From NCBI GenBank assembly GCA_000697665.1, contig KL197772.1, positions 13,323 to 67,615 of the forward strand: a DNA stretch of 54,293 nucleotides, written 5' to 3'. Source of the stretch: Jaapia argillacea MUCL 33604. Its lineage: Eukaryota; Basidiomycota; Agaricomycetes; Jaapiales; Jaapiaceae. Each line of letters opens with the position of its first letter. The first letter of the stretch is position 1. A program made the translations under genes and the position numbers. The notes beneath the pieces were generated by a model. That model had not been told where the DNA came from. It saw only the letters and a program-made list of their open reading frames with translations, and ran no database searches. Positions 12,209 to 23,143 of this stretch are shown here, piece after piece.

Positions 12209-13262
12209 TCAATTGTAACCAGAAGCACTAAAATATCCTGCTGCTTTCCTTGGAGTAATCTGATAACAAGCCTCGCAAAGTGCCCAAGTATCCTTCCTTT
12301 GGTGATGGTGGCAAAGCCAAGCCTTGATTGAAGCAAAGGCTTGCTCAATAGGGTTGTAGTCAGGTGAGTATGGGGGGAGAAATACGAGTTTGCATTCTGG
12401 GGTTGTGTGAGAGCTAGGACATGACAAGAATCAAGGAAGGACATACCAGCCTCATCCTCGACTAATCTATGAACCTCCTCTGCATGATGGATATTGCAGT
12501 TGTCAAGAACAAGAACACTATGAGGCCCAGGGTACGGATTGGTGAGGGGAATCTGCTGTGGATGAGCAAAGTATCACAAAAAAGAAATAGGTTTCTCACC
12601 ACCATCTCGCAAAGGAACTGGACAAAATGTTTGGAGGTGACTGGTCCCTCGACAATATCGAAAGCAATGATACCATCCAGTGTCAGAATTGGGAGTATGG
12701 AGTACCTCTTCCCTCGAACAAAACACTTCCGTTGCATGCACCGCTGCCCCTTCAAAGACCAGCCCTTCTTCCTCCCCGATGTCCTCTCGTCCTTTGCAGA
12801 CTCGTCCCCAAACATCAACATCTCTGCATCAGCTACCTCGAAACCAATCTTATTCATGAACACAGCTCAGAGGTGATCATTTTGCTCCAGAGCTTGAGCA
12901 GAGATGGATTTATTAGTGTAGAGGAGTCAGCGAAGGGTCCAAACAAGAGTTGGAATTGAAATGTGAACGCTATGTGCCTCCCAGAGCTGATCTTGGATCT
13001 CGTCCAAGTATAAAGTGTTATCATCAGCAAGAAGCTGTTTTATGAAGTGGAGATTGGGGATTGTGAGAGTACAACGCCGGCTGCGGCCACAGCATTGTGG
13101 ATTATAAGGAACCCCATAGGTGTCGAAATACTGCAATGTTTTGTATGCGAGAGACTTCTGAACATCGAGGATTTTGCAGATTTCCTTGATGGAGTAGCTG
13201 TACTCATAGCGTAAGACGGGAATCTGAGCCTTTAGGTCTTTAGATATCGAACGGGGAGGCAT
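12209..13262 (-). pseudogene. Tc1/mariner-type DDE transposase with two TGA stops
   Basis: The start at 13262 begins MPPRSISKDLK, followed by an N-terminal helix-turn-helix region (ICKILDVQKSLAYKTLQYF). The first catalytic Asp is in MFGDES (about 12810) and the second in VLVLDNCNIHH (about 12505). The third-position block is LPPYSPDYNPIEQAF (12370-12325). Two introns fit: one begins GTGAGAAACC after EMV and ends CACAG before QIPLTNPY; the other begins GTATGTCC and ends CCCCAG. Between the HTH and the catalytic domain two codons read TGA (near 12950 and 12875) where related proteins have Arg, so both fit CGA-to-TGA. Apart from these stops the frame is sound. Confidence 0.85.
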
Positions 13263-13544
13263 GGAGAGGTTGTTGTTGGCCAGGAATCAAGATAAGTACT
13301 GGATATGGTAGTTTAGATCATTATCTAATTGAATATTTCCGGCAGGACCGTGTTCAACCCCAGCCTTGGCCTCACTCTGGCCCCCAAACCATCGAAGTGC
13401 AAATTTTGTGATTCCACATAATTCTGAAAGTAGCTGTAACTCACTCGCCATTGTCTAAAGTACATTGTCTTGTTCGTTATTGTCCTCAGAACATTGTTCA
13501 AATTTCCATTGTCTTTGTACTATATAAGGACCCCTAGCTTGTCA

Positions 13545-15330
13545 GATTCTAAGGGGACACTAGAGAGCAACACAAGGACAAGCTTATATTGAGAGTGTGA
13601 GGGTGAGCAACATTTAAGAGGGACTCAAGACAAAGGAGATCACAAAAGGTTGTTACGGGGAAAGTAGCTACAGACAGGTTTTCATACCTAAGTACATGGG
13701 GTAACTACAAAAGAGGATAGAACAAAGAAAAGAGTAAATTCAGGACAACATAAGGGTGATTCAAGCAAAGGATTGCACAATGAAAGAGTATGACCAGTTG
13801 AAAGTCAAGAAACTGAGGTAAAACATACAAAGTATCTGTGGAAGAGATTGAAGTCCTAGCAAAGGTTGGACTGAAAGGGAAAGTACACAGAAGTGTTGTG
13901 AACATGTCTGGACTCATATATTTTTCCTCAGTTTTCATTCTGTTATCAAGACTCTCTTTGCTTTTGTATCCTTTCCCTTGTCTATGATACTCAGCACCAT
14001 TTCACATTATCTTATCTTATCTCACCTTGGACATCTTATCTCATCTTATCCTGCCTTATCTTGGACTTGCTCTATTTATATCTCACCTTGCTATTGTTAA
14101 CTTGTCTTCTTGCCCTATACCCTATTTGAAAGGTTACTGGTTCTTCAGACATTCCACTTCATTCTCTATCTTTCTATCATGTTCTCCAGTATTCCTTAGA
14201 CACTATTCTTAGTGCCTTCCATACCATTCTACTATGTTCTACCATTCTGGCCCTGGTATATAAGGTGCTCTCACCCTCCTGTATTCCCCAAGCTTGTCCA
14301 CTATAGCTCTTTAGCCGTATCCTTCAACTGGTTTGCTCTCATTCATCATCCTCTACAGCCTCAAGGTCATAGTTTGAGTACTAGTCACTAAAGCACTCCT
14401 AACAAGAAGCCTCAGAAGGAGTGGGATCTACAGTATTCAATCTCAGAAGCCTAAAGTGAGTGTCCCTGATTGAGAACTCAGTCCAAGAACACAGACATGA
14501 GGTGGAGAAGTTGAAAAGCAATAAATGTGTAGAGTGATGTAAGTGATTTGTAAATCCTGGAGTATTTGACTGTAGAAACATGTTGTGGCAGTGTATCAGG
14601 ACTCAGAACATCAAGACAAAGAGCTTCCTGATAAGATTGCCAAGGTCCTGTAGGTGTGCAAAGTTGTAAGTCTGAAATGGTGAAGAGGGAGCTTTGAGTT
14701 GTATTCCAATGTTGTAGATGCCTGGGAATGTACACATTGGGTGTATCAGAACTGTATTGTTGGGTCAAATGTGGTCCAATTGTAGAACATCAGAATTCCC
14801 AATACTGAGTGATATAGAGCTGAAATCTGGACAACTAGTCTTGAGTTGAATTCCAATGTTTCAGACTCCTAGGAATGCTAAAATTGGGTGCATTGAAATT
14901 GTATCATCAGGTCAACTATAGTCCTAACTTGATAACATCAGAATTCTGATACTGAGCAATGTGGAGGCAATATAGTGGACATCTAGTCTCAGGAGGAATC
15001 TCAGAGTTGGAGCAGATAGGAAATTCTGAATTTGCTTGGGATACAACTGATTTGGTAGGAGGATTGGGCATAACTTTGAGTGATTGCATATTTCCCAGGT
15101 CTGAACAATGAGGGAGCCGATTACTGGATGTCAAGTTTCACTTGAGATAGAACTGAATGTTGTGTGCTTGTCAGGAGTGAGGGAATGGGATGTAGGGTCT
15201 GAAATCAGATGAAACTATCAATTTCAATTTAATATGAGGAGTGGTGATGCTGTCTGCTTGATTTGATGGAGATATGGTTGAAGCAGTAGGATGGTGTGAT
15301 TCTGTGCACAGGCAGATTAGGTTCCCCACA
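13545..15330 (-). repeat. Dispersed repeat D, copy 1 (interrupted by a solo LTR)
   Basis: It starts with AGATTCTAAGGGGACACTAG, as copies 2 and 3 do (near 17167 and 27519), and ends GGTTCCCCACA at 15330. The solo LTR 13894-14404 splits it. The frame at 15134-14916 (- strand) is the counterpart of the conserved D frame. Confidence 0.75.
13894..14404 (+). mobile_element. Solo LTR related to element B, target duplication AGAAG
   Basis: 511 bp from TGTTGTGAACATG to CTCCTAACA, flanked by AGAAG at 13889-13893 and 14405-14409. Its interior follows the 485-bp LTR of element B in order: TTATC-rich start, TATATAAGG box, CAAGCTTGTCCAC and TTCAACTGGTTTGC. A section near the 3' end is deleted. It is more diverged than element B's LTRs, so it is an older insertion into repeat D. 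Confidence 0.85.
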
Positions 15331-15435
15331 CTGTCACGCAACAAAATTGATGATGAATATCTGAGCCTCCCTGTTATGGAACTGGGGTTTCAAGTAGATA
15401 TACTAAGTACAGGATGTAGTAGATACTACAATGGG

Positions 15436-16007
15436 TGTTATAAGCACCTTAGCGCTAATGCTAAGGTGGTGAATAAGGCTTGTAAGTCTTTTGGGTATTT
15501 CTTGCTAACTAGTACTCAGGCTATGATCTTGAGGCGATAGAGGATGACAAGAATGAGCAAACTGGTTGAAGGATACAACTAAAGCACTGTATTGTTCAAG
15601 TGGACAAGCTACCAAATACAGAGTAGCTAGGTCTCCTTATATACTAAGAGAACAATGGAATGTCAAACAATGTACTATGGACAATAACAAATGAGACAAT
15701 GTCCAGAGACAATGGCAAGTGAGTTAAGGTTTAAGATAATGCTGAGGAACAATGAAGATAGAACAATGAAACAGAGAACAATGACAAGGCTATGCAAGTA
15801 GAGTCATTGTGTGCTAATAATAGTATAAGTCTGAGATAAGATAATGTGTGATAAGATATGATAAGATAAGATAAGATAAGATAGAGAGGAATTGTACTAA
15901 GTATCATGGACAAGGGAAATGATATGAGAACGAGTGAAGTCCAATAGAATGAAGTAAAACACATACAATAAGAAGGAAGTTGAATAGGTCTGAACACATT
16001 CACAATG
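15436..16007 (-). mobile_element. Solo LTR of family C, target duplication ATGGG
   Basis: 572 bp, beginning TGTTATAAGC on the + strand and ending CACAATG. ATGGG flanks it at 15431-15435 and 16008-16012. It is the uninterrupted relative of 10071-13540 and preserves the empty site of the Tc1/mariner insertion near 15730. It contains GATAA-type pentamer repeats at 15845-15890, which are TTATC on its own strand. Confidence 0.8.
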
Positions 16008-16012
16008 ATGGG

Positions 16013-16744
16013 CAATAGAATAATTATCTGAGTCAACAGATAATAGGAGTGTGTTGGACAGTAAAAGGTAGTGCTAACCCTAGATAGCACAATGAAGGAG
16101 GACTTATTCTAAGTGAATAGAGTGAGCATAGAAATAAATCTTCCATTTTTGGAGATTTTAGTGAAATTCTGAATTGGGAGAACTAATCAGACAGACCAGA
16201 CTTCACAAACTTACTCAAACAATTACTAGGACAGCTGAAAGATACTCCAATGTCTGGGAGATATCTAACATGTATTCCAGTACTAAACTAATACTGTATG
16301 TAGTTAGTCATCAATCTCTTCTAGTTGGTTGAGCAAGGCATGTAGGCTACTCTCAGAGATCACACAAGGTGGTGGTGGTTAGTATGCAAGTTGATTGATA
16401 TTCTACAGCTTGTTACAGGCAGGTATTTATATGTACTTGGGGCAGAAAGTCATAGAATGCTACAGAAAGACTGGAAAACCAGGTATTAGGATCGAGTAAG
16501 TGGCTAAAGTACAAGTGGGAACATTCTACAAGAGTCCTAGAATGTTATGGAAGGAAAGGGAACAAATCCAGGCATGCAGTGCATCCCCAAGTAGCTTAGA
16601 GAGTGAAGACAGTGTCTTGCTGTGATGTACTCAGGGTGCGTGAGTTTCAAGTGAGGGTAGGTTGTTCATCTTCAATGGAAATTGAAGAACGGGAGGGATC
16701 AGTGTTTTGGAATGTGGGAATGTGTGGGACAGGCTTGGTAAGGT
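16013..16744. other. Intergenic, no gene recognised
   Basis: Repeat-derived sequence between the family C solo LTR and the start of D copy 2. No domain or RNA gene was recognised. Confidence 0.4.
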
Positions 16745-18292
16745 CCAATAAGTGATGAATCTAGTAAATGGAGCATGAGGGAAACTCGACTCGACACAGT
16801 GGTAGTAGAGGAGTAATCCTGAGAGGATGATGCACTTGAGCAAGTACTTGTGCGCATATCCGAAATGTCAGGAATCAGGTTGGACTACTTGGGAATCTAA
16901 GGATGCAATACAACAAATCTAACTATAGGATGTGTGATGGAAACTAATGAAAACAATAGAAAGCAAAGAGATCTGAATCAAAACAAACTAATGCTAAGAC
17001 ATTGGAATAGAAAATGAAAGGAAACACAAATTGGAACAAAATAGAATTGGATCAGATCAAAAGAAAGTGTCAAGATAGAACATGAAGGTTGGGAAACATC
17101 AACATAAGTTGAAAGTAAGAAAAGTTGGAAATCCCAAAAACAATGAAGTCTGAAGTCTGAATCAGTTAGATTCTGAGGGGACACTAGAGAGTGGCACAAA
17201 TGCAAGCTTAAAATGAGAGCACAAGAGTGAATGACATCTGAGAGTGACTCAAGTAGAGGGAGATCATGAAGGGTTGTTCTTGTTCAAGTAGCAACAGACA
17301 GATTTTTATACCTAAGTATATGAGGTAGCTACAGATGAGAGGACAAAGGATATGGTGAATTTGGTACAGCATGAGGGTGATTCAAGTGAAAGAGTGCACA
17401 ATAAAAGAGGACAAGTTGGAAGTCAAGTAAGTGAGGTAAAACATACTGAGTATTCCTGCAAAGCAAGAGAAGTCCTAGTGAAGAAGTCTCAGACCAAAAG
17501 GGGAATGGCACAGAAACTTCAGAAGGAGTAGGATCTGCAGTAATCAATCTCAGAAATGTAAATCAAGTGTCTTCCTGATGGAGGACTCAGTTCAAGAGCA
17601 CAGACATGAGGTTGAGAGGTCAATAAGTGAAGGAGGTGGAAAGTGATGTAAGTGTTTTATAAAACCCAGAGTATTGGACCATTGGAATGTGCTGTGGCAG
17701 TGCATTGGGATGTGGAACATTAAGATAGAGAACTTTTTCATAAGATTATTGAGGTTCCAGAGGTGTGCAAGGTCGTAAGTCCAAAATGGTGAAGGAGGAG
17801 GTTTAAGTCAGGTTCTGGTGTTTCAGACTCCTAGAATCATGGGTATTGGATGCATTGGAATTGTATTGTTGGGTCGAATATGGTCCTGATCCAGAACATC
17901 TGAATTCCTGAAACTGAGTGATGTGGAGATGGAATGGTAGATAACTGGTTTCAGGATGAATCTCAGAGTTGGAGCAGATAGGAAATTCTGATATCACCTG
18001 GAATACAATCAATTCAGCAGGAGGATTGGGTATGACTTCAGATAATTGCATATTTTCCAGTTCTGGATGACAGGGAAGTGAATTACTTGATGTCAAGTTT
18101 CATTTGAGATGGAACTGAGTGTCATGTGTTTGTCACGAGTGAAGGAATGGGATGTCAGGTGAGAAATCATATGAAACTAGTGAATTCAAACAGATGTGAG
18201 GAGAGGGAATCCTGTATGCTCAATTCAATGGATGTATGGTTGAAATGGTGGAACAGCACAATTCCATATGTAGGCAGATTGGGTTCCCCACA
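16745..18292 (-). repeat. Dispersed repeat D, copy 2
   Basis: It aligns over its length with copy 3 (27095-28790) and, from about 17160, with copy 1. It ends GGTTCCCCACA at 18292, inside the 225-bp repeat array. On the - strand it has a TATAAAAATCTG-type promoter motif near 17315 and open frames 17547-17329 and 18096-17803. The TGTGGGGAACC end on that strand resembles an LTR start, but the other end is not defined. Confidence 0.75.
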
Positions 18293-18461
18293 ACAAGGTC
18301 AACTTTTCAAAGTGAACCCTCCCCCTTTCAAATCATCTTGCAGGGGTTTTGGGATGGGCAGGGTTGTAGATAGCATAAAGACAGAGAGTATAAAACAAAG
18401 AACCAATGTTCACACTTCTGCACTACTGAAAGCAAGCATAAGGCATGGACAGGGCCTTGAG
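18293..18461 (-). repeat. 225-bp repeat family R, partial unit
   Basis: A partial inverted unit (GTCAACTTTTCAAAGTG onward) lying between the end of D copy 2 and the solo LTR at 18462. The array resumes at 19147, directly after the LTR. Confidence 0.8.
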
Positions 18462-19146
18462 TGTTAAGATTGTTACTTCAACGAAGTATACAATGAAAGA
18501 CTTTGATACTTCTCTGATGATATCTAGGCTACAGCCACAGAGTAGAACAATGAGAGGATGGGAGACTATCAGAGGGTTCCAGACAGATGATCAGACAAGG
18601 ATCAAGTTGAGACAATGTGAATAGAGATAATGATCTATATTGACAAAGTGAACAAGATGGGGAATACTAGTGAATACAGGGAAGTATATATACTAAGATG
18701 AAGCACAGTCCGTAGTCCATAGTAGCAATAAGTAAGACAGTAGTAAGACAGTAGTAAGCATGAGTTGAAGTGAGTTAGAAAGACAGGAGTCTGTAGTTAG
18801 GGGTCCATAGTCCGTAGTCCACAGTTGATGGTCTGATGGATGAGTCAGGGATATAGGGGTTTGTAGTCCGTGGTCCAGGTCGTACAGGAAGGTGGCATAT
18901 TAGTGTATTGGAGGTTCAGGGTGACGGAGGTTGAGTGCTAATCAAAGGATGATGCACTAGAGGTCGGATGTGCAGGAGCGAGGATGTATCAGAGGGATGT
19001 TGAAGGGATATGTACCCGTCCCTTGTGTTCAGGAGGAATATGGTTATAGTGCTTGATGATCCATATATGGAAGGATCAGATATCCATAAGGAGTGTCGAA
19101 TAACAAGAAAAATGAAAATAGGCATAGCGAGGTGTGATTCTTAACA
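18462..19146 (-). mobile_element. Solo LTR, same family as 9246-9926, target duplication TTGAG
   Basis: 685 bp. On its own strand it starts TGTTAAGAATCAC and ends TCTTAACA. TTGAG flanks it (18457-18461 and 19147-19151). It is inserted inside a 225-bp repeat unit, interrupting CCTTGAGGGTC. The promoter motif and ATCTTGTTCA start block are present as in the sister copy. Confidence 0.9.
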
Positions 19147-19870
19147 TTGAGGGTCAGTCCTCACATCAATTCTTATCAATGATGTGTTCCCTACTTGCTC
19201 ACTGAACAGGGTCAACTTTTCAAAGTGACCCCACCCCCTTTCAAATGATCTTGCAGGGAGTTTTGGGATGGGCAGAAATAAGAAATGGAGTAAAAGAAAG
19301 TGAACATAAAAATACAGAACAGTTTTTATACTTTTGGTCCACTAAAAGCAAGCTTATGGAATAGACAGGCCCTTGAGGGTCTGTTGCCACATCAATTCTG
19401 ATCAACGACATGGTACAAGCTTACTCACCAAATGAGGTCAACTTTTAAAAGTGACCCCACCTCCTTTCAAGTGATCTCACAGGGGGTTTTGGGATGGGCA
19501 GAAATATACACTGACTAAATGAGAGTGAACATAAAAATACAGAACAGTTTTCATACTTCTGCTCTGCTGAAAGCAAGCTTATGGAATAGACAGGCCCTTC
19601 AGGGTCTGTTGCCATATCGATTCTGATCAATGATATGGTACCAGCTTGCTCACCAAATGAGGTCAACTTTTCAAAGTGACCCCACCCCCTTTCAAATGAT
19701 CTTGCAGGGGGTTTCAGGATGGGCAGAAGTAGAGATGAAAGAAATGATAAAATTTTTAAAGTGTTTGTTATCTCTACACAACTAAAACAAGCTTATGGTA
19801 CTGACAGACTCTTTAGAGTCTGTCTGCCACATCAATTCTGATCAATCATGTGTTATCCACTTGCTCACTG
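19147..19870 (-). repeat. 225-bp repeat family R, about 3 inverted units
   Basis: The landmark GTCAACTTT recurs with spacings of 226 and 225 bp (AACTT at 19214, 19440 and 19665). Element A is inserted at the end of this array, at CACTG (19866-19870), and the array continues after it at 26956. The - strand frame 19666-19445 repeats the SLIRIDM peptide of the array at 668-1257. Confidence 0.85.
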
Positions 19871-20299
19871 TGTTACGAACCACGCTTCATCGGGACTATT
19901 TTCATTTTTACTTCACTTCACTTCACTTCATCATCTGACTACGGACTACAGACTGCGGACTACGGACTATGGACTCCTATTTTCTTTGACTCACCTTGAC
20001 TCTTTACTTACTCATCATTAATACGGACTTACTCATCATTAATACGGACTTACTCATCATTACTACGGACTATGCTTCTATCCAGTATATATACCTGCCT
20101 GTATTCGCTAATATCCCCCATCTTGTTCACTTTGTCAATACAAGTCTTTACTTGCATTCCTACAAAGTCCGACTTGGTCTCTATCTGGTTTCCTCTCTTT
20201 ATCATCCTCATACTGCCTCACTCTGCGTTGCAACCTAAGTACCATCAGAGAAGTACACTGTCTTGACTTCGGTACTTCGTTGAAGTAACGACTTTAACA
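19871..20299 (+). repeat. Element A 5' LTR
   Basis: 429 bp, TGTTACGAACC to CTTTAACA. It holds a TATATATACC box at about 20086 and the presumed transcript start ATCTTGTTCA (20120-20129). A block around TACTCATCATTAATACGGAC occurs three times here but only twice in the 3' LTR, which accounts for most of the length difference. Confidence 0.95.
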
Positions 20300-20301
20300 C
20301 T

Positions 20302-20311
20302 TGAACAAGAT
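20302..20311 (+). other. Primer-binding site, self-priming type
   Basis: TGAACAAGAT lies 2 nt after the 5' LTR and is the exact reverse complement of ATCTTGTTCA at 20120-20129, just downstream of the LTR TATA box. This is the layout known from Tf1/sushi elements, where the 5' end of the RNA folds back to prime reverse transcription. No tRNA complement was noticed. Confidence 0.8.
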
Positions 20312-20389
20312 CTCCCTTCTACTTACCTTGCAACTTACTCTAACCTCGTTATCCAATGAAGGTTATAGAGAAGTCAGGCGATTACCACC

Positions 20390-20632
20390 ATGCCGTCCAA
20401 TACTACGATCCATCCAGTCTTCGCCAGTCTTCTCATCATCATCATCGACTTCATCATTGACATATTGTTTTGGAACACCATCCAAAAAATCGGATTATCT
20501 TTGGTTAAAAACGACATATTCACCCTCCCCTTTACACATTTCATCAATCTCAATATCGCAGTCTATTTTTGCATCGCCCTTAGCAAAATAGTACAACAAT
20601 TAGAGGAAGAATACGTCATTCAGAACCTATAA
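20390..20632 (+). CDS. Small ORF between the 5' LTR and gag
   Basis: 80 codons starting MPSNTTIHPVF. Two hydrophobic stretches follow (about residues 8-30 and 47-65), and the C-terminus is acidic and coiled (QQLEEEYVI). Element B has small ORFs in the same place. The protein family was not recognised, and translation is uncertain. Confidence 0.35.
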   Translation: MPSNTTIHPVFASLLIIIIDFIIDILFWNTIQKIGLSLVKNDIFTLPFTHFINLNIAVYFCIALSKIVQQLEEEYVIQNL

Positions 20633-20663
20633 ATCGGTTATCTCTCACGAGATAACCTCTGCA

Positions 20664-22241
20664 CGTCACTACGGAAGACCTACCACCATCCAGTAGGTTC
20701 CTTACCCTCCCCGACCTCTGGACACTTCCTTCTCTCGCCCAAGTCCTCCAAGATCTAGCAGGACACGAGGAGAAAATCACATACGATCATATCTACGACA
20801 CTCTGTGTCTCGAAGGAAAACCTATTGCAGTTTGGACAGGACCAAACGAACCTGGATATCAATATTTACCACACGAAAATCTTCCAAAGCTAAAAGACTA
20901 CCTCAGTCAATTAGCAAAACCAGGTCCTTCAATTCCACAAGTCTCCAAAGAAAAGAAAAGAAGAGGAATCAGCAAGTCTTCTCATACATCACGAGCTACA
21001 ACCCTGCTTTCTCTCAAAGTTCCACGAACTTCGTCTCCCTCTCCTGTTACATTTGGAGGATCTCCAACACCAGTAGTACCGCAAACATTCACTGCATTTG
21101 CACCAACAGCATGACCATCCATCCCACAAATTCAGGAGCCAAATCCTCAGTATCCAGCTGGTGTACCTATTGTTACACCTATCCCTCAACACTTTGGGTC
21201 ATATAACCCACCACCAGCTCGATCCCCATCTCCTGATCCACCTAGAAGATCTCCCGACCCTAACCCAGATAATCAACCTGAGGATTCAGACGACGATATG
21301 GCAGGAGCTTCAAAAGGACCACAACTAGCTCCTCCTACTCCCTTCACCGGAGATAGGAAAAAGACGGCCAAATTCGTCTCAGAAACCAAATTATTCATCG
21401 CAGCCAAACCAAAGGACTTTCCCACCAAATTCTCGAAGATTGCCTTCATCTTATCCTACATGAAGGAAGGACCCACAGGATCTTGGGCAATGAATTGGGT
21501 CAACAAGTACGATCCAGATACAGAATCAATCCTAAATGTCAAAGATTTCTACAAAACTCTTGAAAAAGATTTTGCAGAAATTGACAAAGGACGATCCACT
21601 CATACACAAATCCAAAACCTTAAACAAGGAAGGTTTTCGGTTGACTCTTTCACCGCTGCCTTCAACGAATTAGCAAGACATACAGGGTTTAACGATATAG
21701 GACTTATGGAAGCCTATAAACAAGGACTTAAATGGGAAATCCTCAAACAAATCGTTAAACTACCAGAACCACCAGAGAGTCTAGCCTCTCTGCAAGATAT
21801 GGCCGCCAAATTCAAGTTATTAGGAGAAGCAGCGGCAGCAGAGAAAACATGGCACAAAGGAAAAGGAAAGGGACCAATTTATCCTTCAGCCTTTCAGACC
21901 AATTGGCAGGCTCCATCTAGGGACTATAGTCAGGGAGTCCCTATGGATGTTGATGCAGCCAAAACCAAAAAATGATTCAAGAAACTAACTCCTGAAGAAC
22001 GACTTGAACTTCAGAAGAAAGGAGCATGTTTCTTTTGTCGCAAACCTGGTCACTTCTCTGGACAATGTCCCTTGAAAAAGGGCAAGTCCATTTGAGCCAG
22101 AACGGCTGATGCAAATGAAGAAAATGCACAGCCTAGTTCTATCATCGATCAAATCAAAGAGTTGGTCACGCAGATCCCAGAAAACGACCAAGGGGAACTT
22201 TTCATGCCATGAAAGATGAGTTCTCCAAATCGGGTTTTTAA
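20664..22241 (+). pseudogene. gag: Element A gag (capsid and nucleocapsid)
   Basis: The best start is the ATG at 21298 (MAGASKGPQ), which matches MSGATNKGPK in element B. However, the same frame is open and proline-rich upstream to about 20664, apart from a TGA at 21112. A capsid-like region runs from FTGDRKK to about 21840. The CCHC zinc knuckle CFFCRKPGHFSGQC (CX2CX4HX4C) is at about 22028. TGA at 21973 and 22094 and a one-base shift near 22195 break the frame. Gag ends SKSGF at a TAA inside GGTTTTTAAA (22233-22242). Confidence 0.85.
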
Positions 22242-22242
22242 A
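22233..22242 (+). promoter_or_regulatory. Probable -1 frameshift site between gag and pol
   Basis: GGTTTTTAAA contains the gag stop codon. Slipping back one base on the T-run continues directly into the protease frame (FLKRLAST and on to MDIPDSIRVS). Element B has the identical 10 bases at the same point (37119-37128, - strand), so the motif is conserved. Confidence 0.6.
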
Positions 22243-23143
22243 GCGCCTAGCATCGACAGCAGATGTAAAGGCACGGACTAAGGTTCTTTCATCAGACAAT
22301 AGATACGCTATATTACAAATGGACATTCCCGACTCAATTCGTGTATCCACTTTGAAGAAAAATGGAATCCCTTCCTTACGATTCAAAGTGGAACTTGTTG
22401 GAAAGAACCGAAGCACTGTAACAAAAACTCTACTCGATAGTGGAGCCACTGGAAATTTAATCAATACTCAATTCACCAAAAAACATTGCATGAACATCCA
22501 GAAATTGGAACGACCTATTCCAGTTTACAACATTGACAACACAGAAAATCGCAATGGAAAAATCGAGTATTTTGTGGAACTTGACATGAAAATCAAAGGA
22601 TCCAAAAATACCTGTCACGTCGAAACAAACTGATTCTATATCACCGACCTAGGACAAGAAAACATTGTCCTAGGAACCGATTGGCTACATGAACATAACC
22701 TGGAGATCGAGTGGCAAAACTTCAATTTGAAGTTTACTTGCTGCCCTAATACCTGCCGCATACAAGGATTATGCATCATCCATGCGAAACCATCCGATCG
22801 ATCCGCCACTACCCTTCGCGAAACCGAACCTGTGCATGTGTTATACACAGCAAAACAGGGGGTGTCTTACGCCGTTGCAGACCAGGAGTATACTCCAAAA
22901 TTGGTCCACGATACGTCTTACATATCACAACAAAACATAAAGAAAAAAGGAAGAGCATCACGAAAAGCATTCAAAACATCTGTCCCATCTTCATGGTCAA
23001 CAGAACAATTGGCACCACTAGACCCACTCGACCAAATAGTCAACGAATGGCAACATGAAGGAACTCAAACTTATCGAATCATTACTGGTTGTTCAGATCC
23101 AATAGAACCACTCATCCCCGACTACATTCCCCTATTTAAATGA
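22240..23143 (+). pseudogene. Element A protease region
   Basis: A retropepsin-type aspartic protease with the active site LLDSGATGN (about 22432) and the downstream block NIVLGTDWL (about 22660), which corresponds to the second conserved motif. A TGA at 22631 replaces a residue that is Arg in element B (NNRFYV), and another TGA at 23141 ends the segment. Confidence 0.85.

Larger units (their letters stand above)
10346..13436. mobile_element. 3.1-kb two-gene Tc1/mariner-type element
   Basis: The ends are inverted repeats (CAGCTGCTTTCAG on the left, CTGAAAGTAGCTG on the right). Similarity continues inward for about 130 bp (to about 10480 and 13310). TA flanks both ends (10344-10345, 13437-13438). 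The related LTR at 15436-16007 has the uninterrupted site around ACCTTAACTC near 15730, which fixes the boundaries and shows that TA was duplicated. The interior holds a rightward gene (10530-12150) and a leftward transposase (13262-12209), arranged convergently. At 3,091 bp it is larger than typical Tc1/mariner elements because of the extra gene. Confidence 0.9.
10071..13540 (+). mobile_element. LTR of family C, split by a Tc1/mariner element
   Basis: The parts 10071-10345 and 13437-13540 together match the solo LTR at 15436-16007 in opposite orientation. Both carry a TTATC-type pentamer run and a TATATAAGGA box. The Tc1/mariner-type element sits between them at a TA. The right end is truncated near 13540, where sequence of repeat D begins, so no target duplication can be given. 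The left flank is CTTCT. Confidence 0.75.
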
